From Domibacillus sp. (GTDB taxonomy: Bacteria; Bacillota; Bacilli; Bacillales; Domibacillaceae), in contig JAPSKG010000029.1 in NCBI GenBank assembly GCA_031177795.1, positions 1 through 14,056 on the forward strand: a stretch of DNA of 14,056 bases, read 5' to 3'. Each line of letters opens with the position of its first letter. The first letter of the stretch is position 1. Position numbers and translations under genes: made by a program. The notes under the pieces are model-generated. The model saw nothing but the letters and a program-made list of their open reading frames with translations. It did no database searches and had not been told where the DNA came from. Shown here one piece after another: positions 6,710 through 13,171 of this stretch.

Positions 6710-7656
6710 CAGGCACGATTCTCCTTTACTAGTAAATAAATAAAATAAACTCCGCCGACAAAATTGATAATGACACTTAGCTGTGTGGAAAATGAAAAAA
6801 CATGCTCGACTAAAATTTGTCCTCCGGCAAGCGCAATAACCGAAACGAGTGCAGATGCTGGCAAAAGAATGGAATGCTTAAATGTTCGAAACATTTCATA
6901 AGCCACGTTTACAACGAGTAGCCCTAAAAATGTAATCGGGCCGACAAGAGCTGTGGCAACCGAAATCAACACAGCTACAATAACCAGCAGGCGCTTAACC
7001 GTGTAATCATAATCAACACCAAGATTAATCGCTGTTTCTTTTCCAAGTGACAACACATCTAAATAGTTAATAAATTTTATTAAATAGAGGAAAATAGCAG
7101 CTGCAACAATACTTGATGCGACAAGTACTTCTGTTTGGACATTGTTAAAACTGGCAAACATGCGGTCCTGTATAATTTGAAATTCATTTGGATCGATCAT
7201 TACTTGCATGAATGACGTCAAGCTTCCAAAAAAAGTGCCGAAAATTAATCCAAGCAGCAGCAGAAAATAAATGTTTTGCACTTCCCGGCGAAACAATGTT
7301 TTGTACAACACCAGGGCGAACGCTACCATAAAAACAAGTGACAAACCAAAATTTAGTTGCTTGTTCATAACCGTTAAGCTGGTTGAGCCCAAGAAAAAAA
7401 CAAGTGCTGTTTGCACAAGCATATACAGCGAATCGAGCCCAATAATACTTGGAGTTAAAATACGATTGTTTGTAACTGTCTGGAACAAAACAGTTGCCAC
7501 AGCAATTACCGTACCCGTCAGCACCATCACTGCTATTTTTTCTGCACGCCTTGGCAGCGCGTAATCCCAGTTTGGCCCAAGCTCAATAAACATGTAACCT
7601 GCAACCACTGCCACCGCCAAACAAAGTAAGAATAATAGTTTGCTTTTTTCACGCAT
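6709..7656 (-). CDS. yclO: Iron-siderophore ABC importer permease subunit 2 (FecCD family)
   Basis: This is an integral membrane permease of 315 residues and the second of two different FecCD-type subunits that form the channel. It starts with a short cytoplasmic KSK and a hydrophobic helix. Many further hydrophobic segments are visible, for example TLVFFLGS-rich and FLLLLGLIFGTFFGSL stretches. The segment VGPITFLGLLVVNVAYEMF corresponds to the conserved permease region that contacts the ATPase. It overlaps the upstream permease gene by 8 bp and the ATPase gene by 1 bp, so expression is tightly coupled. Its length and order match B. subtilis YclO (FatC-like). Confidence 0.94.
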   Translation of the reverse strand: MREKSKLLFLLCLAVAVVAGYMFIELGPNWDYALPRRAEKIAVMVLTGTVIAVATVLFQTVTNNRILTPSIIGLDSLYMLVQTALVFFLGSTSLTVMNKQLNFGLSLVFMVAFALVLYKTLFRREVQNIYFLLLLGLIFGTFFGSLTSFMQVMIDPNEFQIIQDRMFASFNNVQTEVLVASSIVAAAIFLYLIKFINYLDVLSLGKETAINLGVDYDYTVKRLLVIVAVLISVATALVGPITFLGLLVVNVAYEMFRTFKHSILLPASALVSVIALAGGQILVEHVFSFSTQLSVIINFVGGVYFIYLLVKENRA

Positions 7657-8599
7657 AAGCCCGTCTCCTCATCAGTAAATAAATGAAAATGCCACTCCCG
7701 ATAACCCCGACTGTAAGGCCAATAGGAATTTCATATGGGAAAATGATGATTCGCCCGAGAATATCGCAAAATAATACAAACACCGCACCCAGAAGCGCCG
7801 TATCAAGCAAGCTATTTTTTAAATTGTCTCCGCGATAAAGAGAAACAATGTTTGGAACCACAAGCCCTAGAAATGGAATCATTCCTACAGTCAATACAAC
7901 GAGCGTAGTAGACAAAGCAACAATTGCCAGGCCGACATTCATCGCTTGCTTATAATTTAATCCAAGGTTTTTTGCAAAGTCTTCCCCAAGGCCGGCAATG
8001 GTAAAACGGTCGGCAAATATGTAGGCAATGACCACGAGCGGAACACTTATGTAAAGCATTTCATAGCGTCCAGACGTAACCATCGAAAAATCTCCCTGAA
8101 GCCAGGCCGACATGTTTTGAATTAAATCATGCTTATAAGCAAAAAACGTTGTGATTGAACTGATAATATTTCCAAACATAATCCCAACCAGCGGAATAAA
8201 AATAGGATCCTTCATCTTAATTCGATCAAGAATATTCATAAACAAAAAAGTGCCTGCAAGCGAAAAAACAAAAGCCACAATCATTTTTTCAAACGGGCTT
8301 GCTGAAGTAAACAAAATAAGCGCAATTAAAATGCCGAAACGCGCCGAGTCCATTGTACCTGCTGTTGTTGGCGAAACAAATTTATTTCGGCTCAGCTGCT
8401 GCATAATAAACCCGCTTATGCTAAGCGTAATGCCGGCAATTAAAATGCTAACCAGCCTTGGAACACGGCTTTGCCAAAAAATTTGCGCTTGCTGATCGTT
8501 AAACCAAAACAGCTCAATGGGTGAAATGCTTGTAACACCAATAAACAGTGAAACAAATGATAATAAAATAAGCAGTAAAACCAAATAACGTTTTTTCAT
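7649..8599 (-). CDS. yclN: Iron-siderophore ABC importer permease subunit 1 (FecCD family)
   Basis: This is an integral membrane permease of 316 residues and the first gene of the siderophore uptake operon. RVPRLVSILIAGITLSISG is the conserved FecCD opening (family pattern RlPR...a...G..La..G), and MIPFLGLVVPNIVSLYRG is the conserved region contacting the ATPase. About 8-10 hydrophobic helices are visible. The ATG at 8599 follows TTAGGAC. The order permease, permease, ATPase, binding protein and the lengths 316/315/252/319 correspond to B. subtilis yclNOPQ, which imports petrobactin. A Fur-like box lies about 140 bp upstream. Confidence 0.94.
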   Translation of the reverse strand: MKKRYLVLLLILLSFVSLFIGVTSISPIELFWFNDQQAQIFWQSRVPRLVSILIAGITLSISGFIMQQLSRNKFVSPTTAGTMDSARFGILIALILFTSASPFEKMIVAFVFSLAGTFLFMNILDRIKMKDPIFIPLVGIMFGNIISSITTFFAYKHDLIQNMSAWLQGDFSMVTSGRYEMLYISVPLVVIAYIFADRFTIAGLGEDFAKNLGLNYKQAMNVGLAIVALSTTLVVLTVGMIPFLGLVVPNIVSLYRGDNLKNSLLDTALLGAVFVLFCDILGRIIIFPYEIPIGLTVGVIGSGIFIYLLMRRRAYA

Positions 8600-8649
8600 A
8601 TTTTGTCCTAACCTTTACTTTGCCTTAACAAGCATAGCTTCTTTGTTGT

Positions 8650-8674
8650 AATCACAATGAGAAGTGCCTGTCAA
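8650..8674 (-). promoter_or_regulatory. Candidate promoter of the siderophore importer operon
   Basis: On the minus strand TTGACA (8674-8669) is followed 17-18 bp later by TTACAA/TACAAC. The -35 is perfect and the -10 is weak. It lies between the Fur-like box and the first permease gene. An alternative start nearer the Fur box (TTGAGA at 8759-8754) has no convincing -10. Confidence 0.4.
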
Positions 8675-8738
8675 AGCCTGATTCGTTTTAATGCGAGTTA
8701 ACAGGCATGTTCCTGAATAAACGCTGCTCACAGTAAAT

Positions 8739-8757
8739 GATAGAGAAAATCATTCTC
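8739..8757. promoter_or_regulatory. Fur box-like site upstream of the siderophore operon
   Basis: GATAGAGAAAATCATTCTC matches the 19-bp Fur consensus GATAATGATAATCATTATC at 15 positions. It lies between the marR-type gene and the siderophore importer genes, where an iron-uptake operon is expected to have one. Confidence 0.65.
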
Positions 8758-8770
8758 AACGCATAAGCAA

Positions 8771-8795
8771 GAGAAAAACCGATTTTAAAAATCGG
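8771..8795 (-). terminator. Intrinsic terminator of the marR-type gene
   Basis: On the minus strand CCGATTTT and AAAATCGG form a stem (8795-8779), followed by TTTTTCTC. It lies 10 bp after the stop codon of the MarR-family gene and should limit read-through into the siderophore operon. The very small loop makes it weaker than an ideal terminator. Confidence 0.7.
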
Positions 8796-8804
8796 CACGC
8801 TTGG

Positions 8805-9233
8805 TTACGACAAGTTTCGGCGAATTTGATCCAGTGTGCGCATGCATTGTGCAAATTCGTCCGGGTCAATCCCTTCAGACGCATCTTTGATCGTCTGCAA
8901 CGCAATAGCTGTATAGTCTTCCTTTAACTTCTTGCTTTCTTCTGATAAAAAAACTAGATTAATGCGTTTATCAGACGGATGCGGGCGCCTCACTATTAAA
9001 CCGCTTCGCTCCATGTTTGCAACAAGCCTTGAAACACTCGGCTCATCCCGTTCGTTCAGCACGGCGAGTGACTGCTGTGTTTGCCCGTCCCTATCAAACA
9101 GCCGGCTTAACACTTGCCATTGCTCATGCGTAATTGGATAGCCTTTTAACCGAAAATACTGATTCAACCTGTTTGTCATAAGCCTTGAACTTTGAAATAA
9201 TTTGTAACCAAGTGAGTCATCCAGCTTATACAT
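8805..9233 (-). CDS. MarR-family transcriptional regulator
   Basis: This is a 142-residue winged-helix dimeric regulator of the MarR family. N- and C-terminal helices (about 5-28 and 103-140) would form the dimer interface. The DNA-binding part spans about 33-98, with the recognition helix in EPSVSRLVANMERSGL and the wing RRPHPSDKRINLVFLSE carrying the conserved DKR (88-90). ATG 9233 is preferred over the in-frame ATG 9239 because AGAGGAG (9247-9241) is 7 nt from the former and 1 nt from the latter. The gene is monocistronic, with its own terminator and a consensus promoter that contains Fur-like boxes. This suggests it is induced when iron is scarce. Targets are unknown; the neighbouring siderophore operon is a candidate. 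Confidence 0.93.
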   Translation of the reverse strand: MYKLDDSLGYKLFQSSRLMTNRLNQYFRLKGYPITHEQWQVLSRLFDRDGQTQQSLAVLNERDEPSVSRLVANMERSGLIVRRPHPSDKRINLVFLSEESKKLKEDYTAIALQTIKDASEGIDPDEFAQCMRTLDQIRRNLS

Positions 9234-9331
9234 TTTCATTCTCCTCTAGCAACTTATCCATTTCATTTTAAAGGAAAGAACTTGTCGGCGCAAGTACTGG
9301 GAAAACCAACAAAAACCGTCAGATCAATTCA

Positions 9332-9346
9332 GCAAAATCATTATCA
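9332..9346. promoter_or_regulatory. Fur box-like site at the marR transcription start
   Basis: GCAAAATCATTATCA matches the 7-1-7 Fur consensus TGATAATNATTATCA at all but three of 14 defined positions, with one half-site perfect. It covers the expected transcription start of the marR-type gene. Confidence 0.6.
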
Positions 9347-9352
9347 CCTGTT

Positions 9353-9381
9353 ATTATATTGATATTGATTTTCACTGTCAA
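9353..9381 (-). promoter_or_regulatory. Consensus sigma-A promoter of the marR-type gene
   Basis: On the minus strand a perfect TTGACA (9381-9376) and a perfect TATAAT (9358-9353) are separated by 17 bp. Such a strong promoter implies repression under some condition, consistent with the Fur-like sites in and beside it. The leader would be about 110 nt. Confidence 0.88.
9360..9374. promoter_or_regulatory. Fur box-like site inside the marR promoter spacer
   Basis: TGATATTGATTTTCA matches TGATAATNATTATCA at 12 of 14 defined positions. It fills the spacer between the -35 and -10 of the marR-type promoter, so a bound protein would exclude RNA polymerase. Confidence 0.7.
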
Positions 9382-9865
9382 TTAACTTGCGTAAAAAATT
9401 TTTCAGCCATTTTTATTAGACCAGCTGGCTACGTAAAATAAAATGAACAACGTAAAGATTTCATTTTTTTTCTTTAGATTTTTTATTTGCTCTTTATAAT
9501 AAAAAACCCCTCTTTTAAAAATCTTTTTTGGCTGCCCGGAGCATTGGGCCAGTATCTCCTTTGCTTCTGAAGTTTTGTGTAATAAAAGATTTGACTAATT
9601 TTTGTTCTACCTTCCTCTCGCCCAGCCAAAATCTGTCATTTTTCATACTATATAAAAAAGAAGGTCTGAGCTTTATCAGCCAGCGTGTGAAACAACTTTT
9701 TTATTAGCTGCTGATTTAATTTGCACGGCAGAAGTTTTTGTCCAAACAAGAAAAATTGCACAGTTGCAAACACTATTTTCCTTGTTAAACTTTCCCCGGC
9801 GAAAACCTTCTTTTTGCTTAAAAACAAATGTTTTTTGTTTTTTCAGCTTTAAAAATAAACTAAAT
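9382..9865. other. AT-rich intergenic region without a supported gene
   Basis: About 480 bp between the marR promoter and the YjcZ-like gene. Open frames here are short, lack ribosome binding sites and have low-complexity F/K-rich translations. CATACTATA at 9644-9652 fits the -10 pattern CATANNNTA of the late sporulation factor sigma-K, but no good -35 (AC) is placed correctly and it lies over 220 bp from the next start codon. The segment 9531-9552 contains GC-rich complementary pieces (GCCC/GGGC). I see no riboswitch or RNA gene that I can name. Confidence 0.4.
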
Positions 9866-9878
9866 GGAGGTGGGAAAA

Positions 9879-9977
9879 ATGGGTGCAGGATCAGGCTACG
9901 GCTTTGGCGGCGGCTACGCATTGCTTGTTGTATTGTTTATTCTTTTAATTATCATTGGCGCTTCATACGGCTACTAA
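9879..9977 (+). CDS. Tiny YjcZ-family membrane peptide (sporulation-associated)
   Basis: This is a 32-residue peptide with a Gly/Tyr-rich head (MGAGSGYGFGGGYA), one hydrophobic helix (LLVVLFILLIIIG) and a short tail ASYGY. This is the typical composition and size of the YjcZ family of tiny Bacillus transmembrane proteins, several of which are made during sporulation. The ATG follows a strong GGAGGTGG (9866-9873), and a terminator lies about 45 bp after the stop. Homologues often end in W-x residues and may occur in several copies per genome; no second copy is seen here. The biochemical role is unknown for the family. The gene is short enough to be missed by automatic callers, but RBS, composition and terminator support it. 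Confidence 0.88.
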   Translation: MGAGSGYGFGGGYALLVVLFILLIIIGASYGY

Positions 9978-10021
9978 AAAGCAGCTTTTTGCAACAAACT
10001 CTCCATCCCTTTTAACTAGTT

Positions 10022-10057
10022 AACGGTCATTCCCTAAAAAGTAATGACCGTTTTTTT
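10022..10057 (+). terminator. Intrinsic terminator of the YjcZ-like gene
   Basis: AACGGTCATT and AATGACCGTT form a 10-bp stem with an 11-nt loop, followed by a T-run through 10057. Confidence 0.9.
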
Positions 10058-10083
10058 ATTGGTTCTTCTATTTTTCCCTTTAA

Positions 10084-10145
10084 AAAAACCCCTGTTCTCT
10101 TTTCTTATGCTTTAAGCAAAACAAAGCATGAAGAAAAGAGAACAG
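10084..10145 (-). terminator. Long inverted repeat, probable terminator of the Pro/Tyr-rich gene
   Basis: Arms 10092-10113 and 10123-10145 are complementary over 22 bp with a single bulged base, around a 9-nt loop. On the minus strand the structure ends in CAGGGG followed by a T-run (A-run at 10082-10088 on the plus strand), as expected for a terminator of the gene ending at 10231. The stem is much longer than the 8-13 bp stems of the other terminators here. Confidence 0.65.
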
Positions 10146-10230
10146 AGGAAACTTTCCAATTTTAATTTTAGTAATAAGAAAAAAGCTGTAAAGCGGCTTG
10201 CTTTTCTTGCAATCAAATCAAATTTTCTTT

Positions 10231-10587
10231 TTAACGAAAGCTTGAAAAAAAAGAACCAATTTGCCTTAAGGCGTTAATTCCATTTGTCAATTCTTGCACA
10301 TGGCCTATGACCTGGTTTACGTTTTCCCATAATGGAGAATTTGATGGAGCAACATTTTCTTGAGGCGGCAAAAAAAGGGTCTGCCCTCTTTGCACAGGTT
10401 CCATGTGTAGCCCGGAACGGCGGCGGGATGATACAGGGTAAGCTGGATAAAATTCCGGGTAAGCCTGATATCTTCTTTTAAACGGCGGCTTCATTTCTGG
10501 ATAAGGCAAGTAAGAACGGTTGTGTGGCTGATAAAACTGTGAATGTTGATAAGAGCGCGGTTCCGGATTTCCAGGATAGTACGGCAT
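10231..10587 (-). CDS. Pro/Tyr/Arg-rich hypothetical protein (YppG-like?)
   Basis: This is a 118-residue protein with two parts. Residues 1-60 are rich in Pro, Tyr, Arg, His and Gln (for example SYLPYPEMKPPF and YPEFYPAYPVSS) and look disordered. This composition is common in Bacillus spore-coat-associated proteins. Residues 82-118 form an amphipathic helix region (NVNQVIGHVQELTNGINALRQIGSFFSSF) resembling the C-terminal tail of YppG-like proteins. No signal peptide or transmembrane helix is present. The ATG at 10587 follows AAAGGAG with a 9-nt spacer. It stands alone on the minus strand between the hflX terminator and a long inverted repeat. A spore-related role is inferred from composition only. 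Confidence 0.75.
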   Translation of the reverse strand: MPYYPGNPEPRSYQHSQFYQPHNRSYLPYPEMKPPFKRRYQAYPEFYPAYPVSSRRRSGLHMEPVQRGQTLFLPPQENVAPSNSPLWENVNQVIGHVQELTNGINALRQIGSFFSSFR

Positions 10588-10789
10588 GCTTTTCTTCTCC
10601 TTTCTCTTTTGCTTGATACCCAGGCAACTGTACGTTTTTTGCCAGATTTGCCTTTGCTTATTTGCTTCAGTTTTAGTTTATGAAAAAAGCGTAAAAATGA
10701 GTGCGGCAAAGCTCCCAGCGAGAAAAATAAAAAAAAGATTGTTTGATTGCAAGTTTCACCATATCAAAGCAGCTTGCGTACATAAGCAA

Positions 10790-10820
10790 AAAAAACGACC
10801 GGCAAAAACGGTCGTTTTTT
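10790..10820. terminator. Intrinsic terminator of hflX
   Basis: AAAAAACGACCG and CGGTCGTTTTTT form a 12-bp stem with a 7-nt loop. It has T residues on either strand and lies 7 bp beyond the hflX stop codon. It is the main stop for hflX transcription. Confidence 0.9.
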
Positions 10821-10826
10821 GTCATG

Positions 10827-12095
10827 TTACTTTAAAATAAACGGCTTGTATTTTTCATAATCTGACCGGTGGCATTCAACAGTTAATTTTGTTCCGTTTT
10901 CTTCATAAGAAGTATTTAAGATAGACGCATGCTCATTAAAATAAGCAACGATATCACCATCATCGTATGGGATCAGTAAATCACAGCGAATATAGTCTTT
11001 AAACAAATGGCTTTTCACTACTTCCGTCAGTTCTGTTAAGCCAGCCCGTTCTTTTGCTGATAAATAAACAGAATTTCCAACTGCTTCCGGATAATCAATA
11101 CCAGCCTGGTCTGCTTTATTATAAGCGTAAATAACCGGCATGTCTTTTGCACCTATATCTTCAAGTGTTTTATCTGTTATATCAATCATCGTGCGGTATT
11201 GAGGGCTTGAAACGTCAACTACATGAACAAGCACATCTGCTTCTGCTGCTTCTTCTAAAGTTGAACGAAACGCTTTAACAAGATGGTGCGGTAGTTTATT
11301 AACAAATCCTACTGTATCTGCAAGTAAAAACTCTTTTTTATCGGGAAGTTCAATGTTTCGGACAGCTGTATCCAGGGTGGCAAACAGCATGTCTTTTTCA
11401 AGCACTTCTGCCCCGCCGCCTCCATACGTTTGCAGCATAGCATTCATAATCGTTGACTTCCCTGCATTTGTGTAGCCAACCAGCGCTGCAACTGGAACAT
11501 TATTTTTTTTCCGCTGCTTTCGCTGTACCGTGCGCTGCTCGGAAATCTTGGATAATTCTTTTCTCAAGTAAGCAATCTTTGTTTCAATTTTTCGACGGTC
11601 GAGTTCCAGCTTTGTTTCACCGGCACCACGGTTTTTAAAACCAGATCCGCCCCCTTGCCTTCCCAGTGCAATATAAGTGCCTACAAGCCGTGGAAGCATG
11701 TATTGAAGACGAGCCATTTCCACTTGCAGCTGCGCTTCTTTTGTTTTTGCCCTTCTTCCAAAAATATCTAAAATAAGCATTGTACGGTCGATCACTTCGC
11801 ACTCTAATTCTTTTTCCAGATTCCGAATTTGTGATGGCGACAATTCGCCGTCAAAAATGACTACATCGGCTTCTGTATACTCAGCCAGCCCTTTTAGTTC
11901 TTCTACTTTACCTGTACCCATATACAGCGCTGTGTTCACACGCGGAAGGTTTTGAGTTAATTCACCGCGCACATCAATCCCACATGCGTCCGCCAGGTTT
12001 TTCAATTCCTCCATTGAATAAGCAAAATCGTCTCCATTATCCAAATTAACTCCAGCAACAATCCCTTTAAGCTGTTCTGTTTTTGTTTCGTTCAT
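10827..12095 (-). CDS. hflX: Ribosome-associated GTPase HflX
   Basis: HflX is a GTPase that splits stalled or stressed 70S ribosomes and in some Firmicutes contributes to tolerance of ribosome-targeting antibiotics. The 422-residue length is normal. The N-terminal HflX domain (about 1-185) includes LDIFGRRAKTKEAQLQVEMARLQY and the signature GGGSGFKNRGAGETKLE (148-164), followed by a coiled helix to about residue 195. The GTPase domain has G1 GYTNAGKST (207-215), G3 DTVGFV (260-265), G4 NKAD (326-329) and G5 SAK (346-348), all intact. A short C-terminal domain follows. The ATG at 12095 has GGAGG five bases upstream. Its leader contains an intrinsic terminator, which suggests expression may be controlled by read-through. 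It is downstream of uppP but separated from it by the uppP terminator. Confidence 0.97.
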   Translation of the reverse strand: MNETKTEQLKGIVAGVNLDNGDDFAYSMEELKNLADACGIDVRGELTQNLPRVNTALYMGTGKVEELKGLAEYTEADVVIFDGELSPSQIRNLEKELECEVIDRTMLILDIFGRRAKTKEAQLQVEMARLQYMLPRLVGTYIALGRQGGGSGFKNRGAGETKLELDRRKIETKIAYLRKELSKISEQRTVQRKQRKKNNVPVAALVGYTNAGKSTIMNAMLQTYGGGGAEVLEKDMLFATLDTAVRNIELPDKKEFLLADTVGFVNKLPHHLVKAFRSTLEEAAEADVLVHVVDVSSPQYRTMIDITDKTLEDIGAKDMPVIYAYNKADQAGIDYPEAVGNSVYLSAKERAGLTELTEVVKSHLFKDYIRCDLLIPYDDGDIVAYFNEHASILNTSYEENGTKLTVECHRSDYEKYKPFILK

Positions 12096-12110
12096 CGCGG
12101 CCTCCGTTGT

Positions 12111-12140
12111 AAAAAAACCGCAGACAGCCGCCTGCGGTTT
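12111..12140 (-). terminator. Intrinsic terminator in the hflX leader (possible attenuator)
   Basis: On the minus strand AAACCGCAG and CTGCGGTTT form a 9-bp stem (12140-12115) with an 8-nt loop, followed by seven T residues (12117-12111). Only four bases (ACAA) separate the T-run from the hflX ribosome binding site (CGGAGG), so transcripts reaching hflX must pass this terminator. Confidence 0.85.
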
Positions 12141-12155
12141 CGAATTTGTTTTGTT

Positions 12156-12185
12156 ATTTTATCATGCAGCCGGCATGCAAATCAA
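12156..12185 (-). promoter_or_regulatory. Candidate promoter directly upstream of the hflX leader terminator
   Basis: On the minus strand TAAAAT (12161-12156) is preceded by TGA, an extended -10. TTGATT lies 18 bp upstream. Transcription would begin about 10 bp before the terminator hairpin. A second candidate -10, TACAAT, lies farther upstream near 12217-12222 and would give a longer leader. Confidence 0.5.
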
Positions 12186-12249
12186 AATCAAGCTAAACAA
12201 AATGAAAACAGATTGATTTTATTGTACCCCGCACCCTGCCTGTTAAACA

Positions 12250-12276
12250 TAAAAAAAACGAAGGCAGCAGCCTTCG
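12250..12276 (-). terminator. Intrinsic terminator of uppP
   Basis: CGAAGGC and GCCTTCG form a stem with an AGCA loop, right after the uppP stop codon (12278-12280). Eight T residues follow on the minus strand. Confidence 0.92.
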
Positions 12277-12277
12277 C

Positions 12278-13105
12278 TTACAAGAAAAAAAAGTAAATAA
12301 TTGCAGCAAGCAAAATTCTGTATATTGCAAACGGCACTAGCTTGATGCGGTTAATTAATTTCAGAAAAAACTTAATAGAAAGCAAAGCAAAAATAAAAGC
12401 ACTAATAAAGCCAAGAATAAAAAACGGCATGGCATCCATCGTAAAATACTGCCAGTTTTTTAACAGAGAAAGAAAGCTGGCGCCAAACATAATCGGCACA
12501 GCCATAATAAAGGTAAAGTCAGCTGCGGCTCTGTGGCTCATTCCCAGCAAAACACCTCCGGAAATAGTAGAACCGGAACGGGAAAAGCCAGGCCATAAAG
12601 ATAAACATTGTACTAAACCGACCGATAAAGCTTGCTTGTACGTAATTTGATCAACTGTTTCCACTTTCGCTTTTTGATTGCGCCCACCAAACAAATCTGC
12701 AGCGATCATTAAAATGGCTCCAACTACAAGGCCAATTAAAACTGTTTCAGTTGAAAACAAATGTTCATCAATATAGTCTTCAAATAAAACGCCTAAAACC
12801 CCTGCCGGCAAAAGGCCTACAATAACATGAGAAAGCCGAAGTCTGTTGCCAGGCTTCCCGGTTTCTTTTTTTAAGCCCAGCAATTCGATAAACCGGTTTT
12901 TAAATACAACCACCACGGCTAAAATAGAGCCGAGCTGAATAACAATTTTAAACGTATTGGCCGTATACTTCCCCAGGAATGCCTGCGACTGTAGCCACAT
13001 ATCATCCACAATAATCATGTGCCCCGTTGATGAAACCGGAGCAAATTCCGTCAATCCCTCGACAAGCCCAAGAATAACGGCTTTTAATAGAGTAATAAAA
13101 TCCAT
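12278..13105 (-). CDS. uppP: Undecaprenyl-diphosphatase (BacA family)
   Basis: UppP is an integral membrane enzyme that dephosphorylates undecaprenyl diphosphate to recycle the lipid carrier of peptidoglycan and wall polymer synthesis; extra activity gives bacitracin tolerance. The 275 residues are the usual length. The first catalytic region has EGLTE (16-20) and PVSSTGH (23-29). The second has PGFSRSGST (172-180) with R176. All expected catalytic residues are present, and about eight hydrophobic helices are visible. The ATG follows AAGGAGAA. A promoter candidate (TTGGCG at 13167-13162, 17 bp, TAATTT with an extended TGC) lies just before it. No terminator separates it from the upstream AbrB-like gene, so cotranscription is also possible. 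Confidence 0.97.
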   Translation of the reverse strand: MDFITLLKAVILGLVEGLTEFAPVSSTGHMIIVDDMWLQSQAFLGKYTANTFKIVIQLGSILAVVVVFKNRFIELLGLKKETGKPGNRLRLSHVIVGLLPAGVLGVLFEDYIDEHLFSTETVLIGLVVGAILMIAADLFGGRNQKAKVETVDQITYKQALSVGLVQCLSLWPGFSRSGSTISGGVLLGMSHRAAADFTFIMAVPIMFGASFLSLLKNWQYFTMDAMPFFILGFISAFIFALLSIKFFLKLINRIKLVPFAIYRILLAAIIYFFFL

Positions 13106-13138
13106 TTGCGGTTCTCCTTCTCCTAATATCCACTCTTT

Positions 13139-13167
13139 AAATTAGCATACTTTCATACATACGCCAA
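13139..13167 (-). promoter_or_regulatory. Candidate uppP promoter
   Basis: On the minus strand TTGGCG (13167-13162) and TAATTT (13144-13139) are spaced by 17 bp, with TGC in front of the -10. It lies in the 66-bp gap after the AbrB-like gene. Both hexamers are imperfect. Confidence 0.45.
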
Positions 13168-13171
13168 TCAT

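Noticed and set aside
9441..9497. Short Phe-rich frame in the 9.4-9.9 kb gap
   Set aside because: It encodes only 18 codons of low complexity and has no ribosome binding site.
9491..9560. GC-rich patch in the intergenic gap as a riboswitch or small RNA
   Set aside because: Only short complementary pieces are visible and no known riboswitch core or terminator can be assembled.
9764..10015. 83-codon plus-strand frame overlapping the YjcZ-like gene
   Set aside because: It reads the YjcZ-like gene in another frame, has low-complexity Phe/Lys/Arg content and lacks a ribosome binding site; the 32-residue frame fits a known family.
10586..10840. 84-codon plus-strand frame between the Pro/Tyr-rich gene and hflX
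   Set aside because: It runs through the promoter region of one gene and the terminator of hflX on the opposite strand, with no ribosome binding site.
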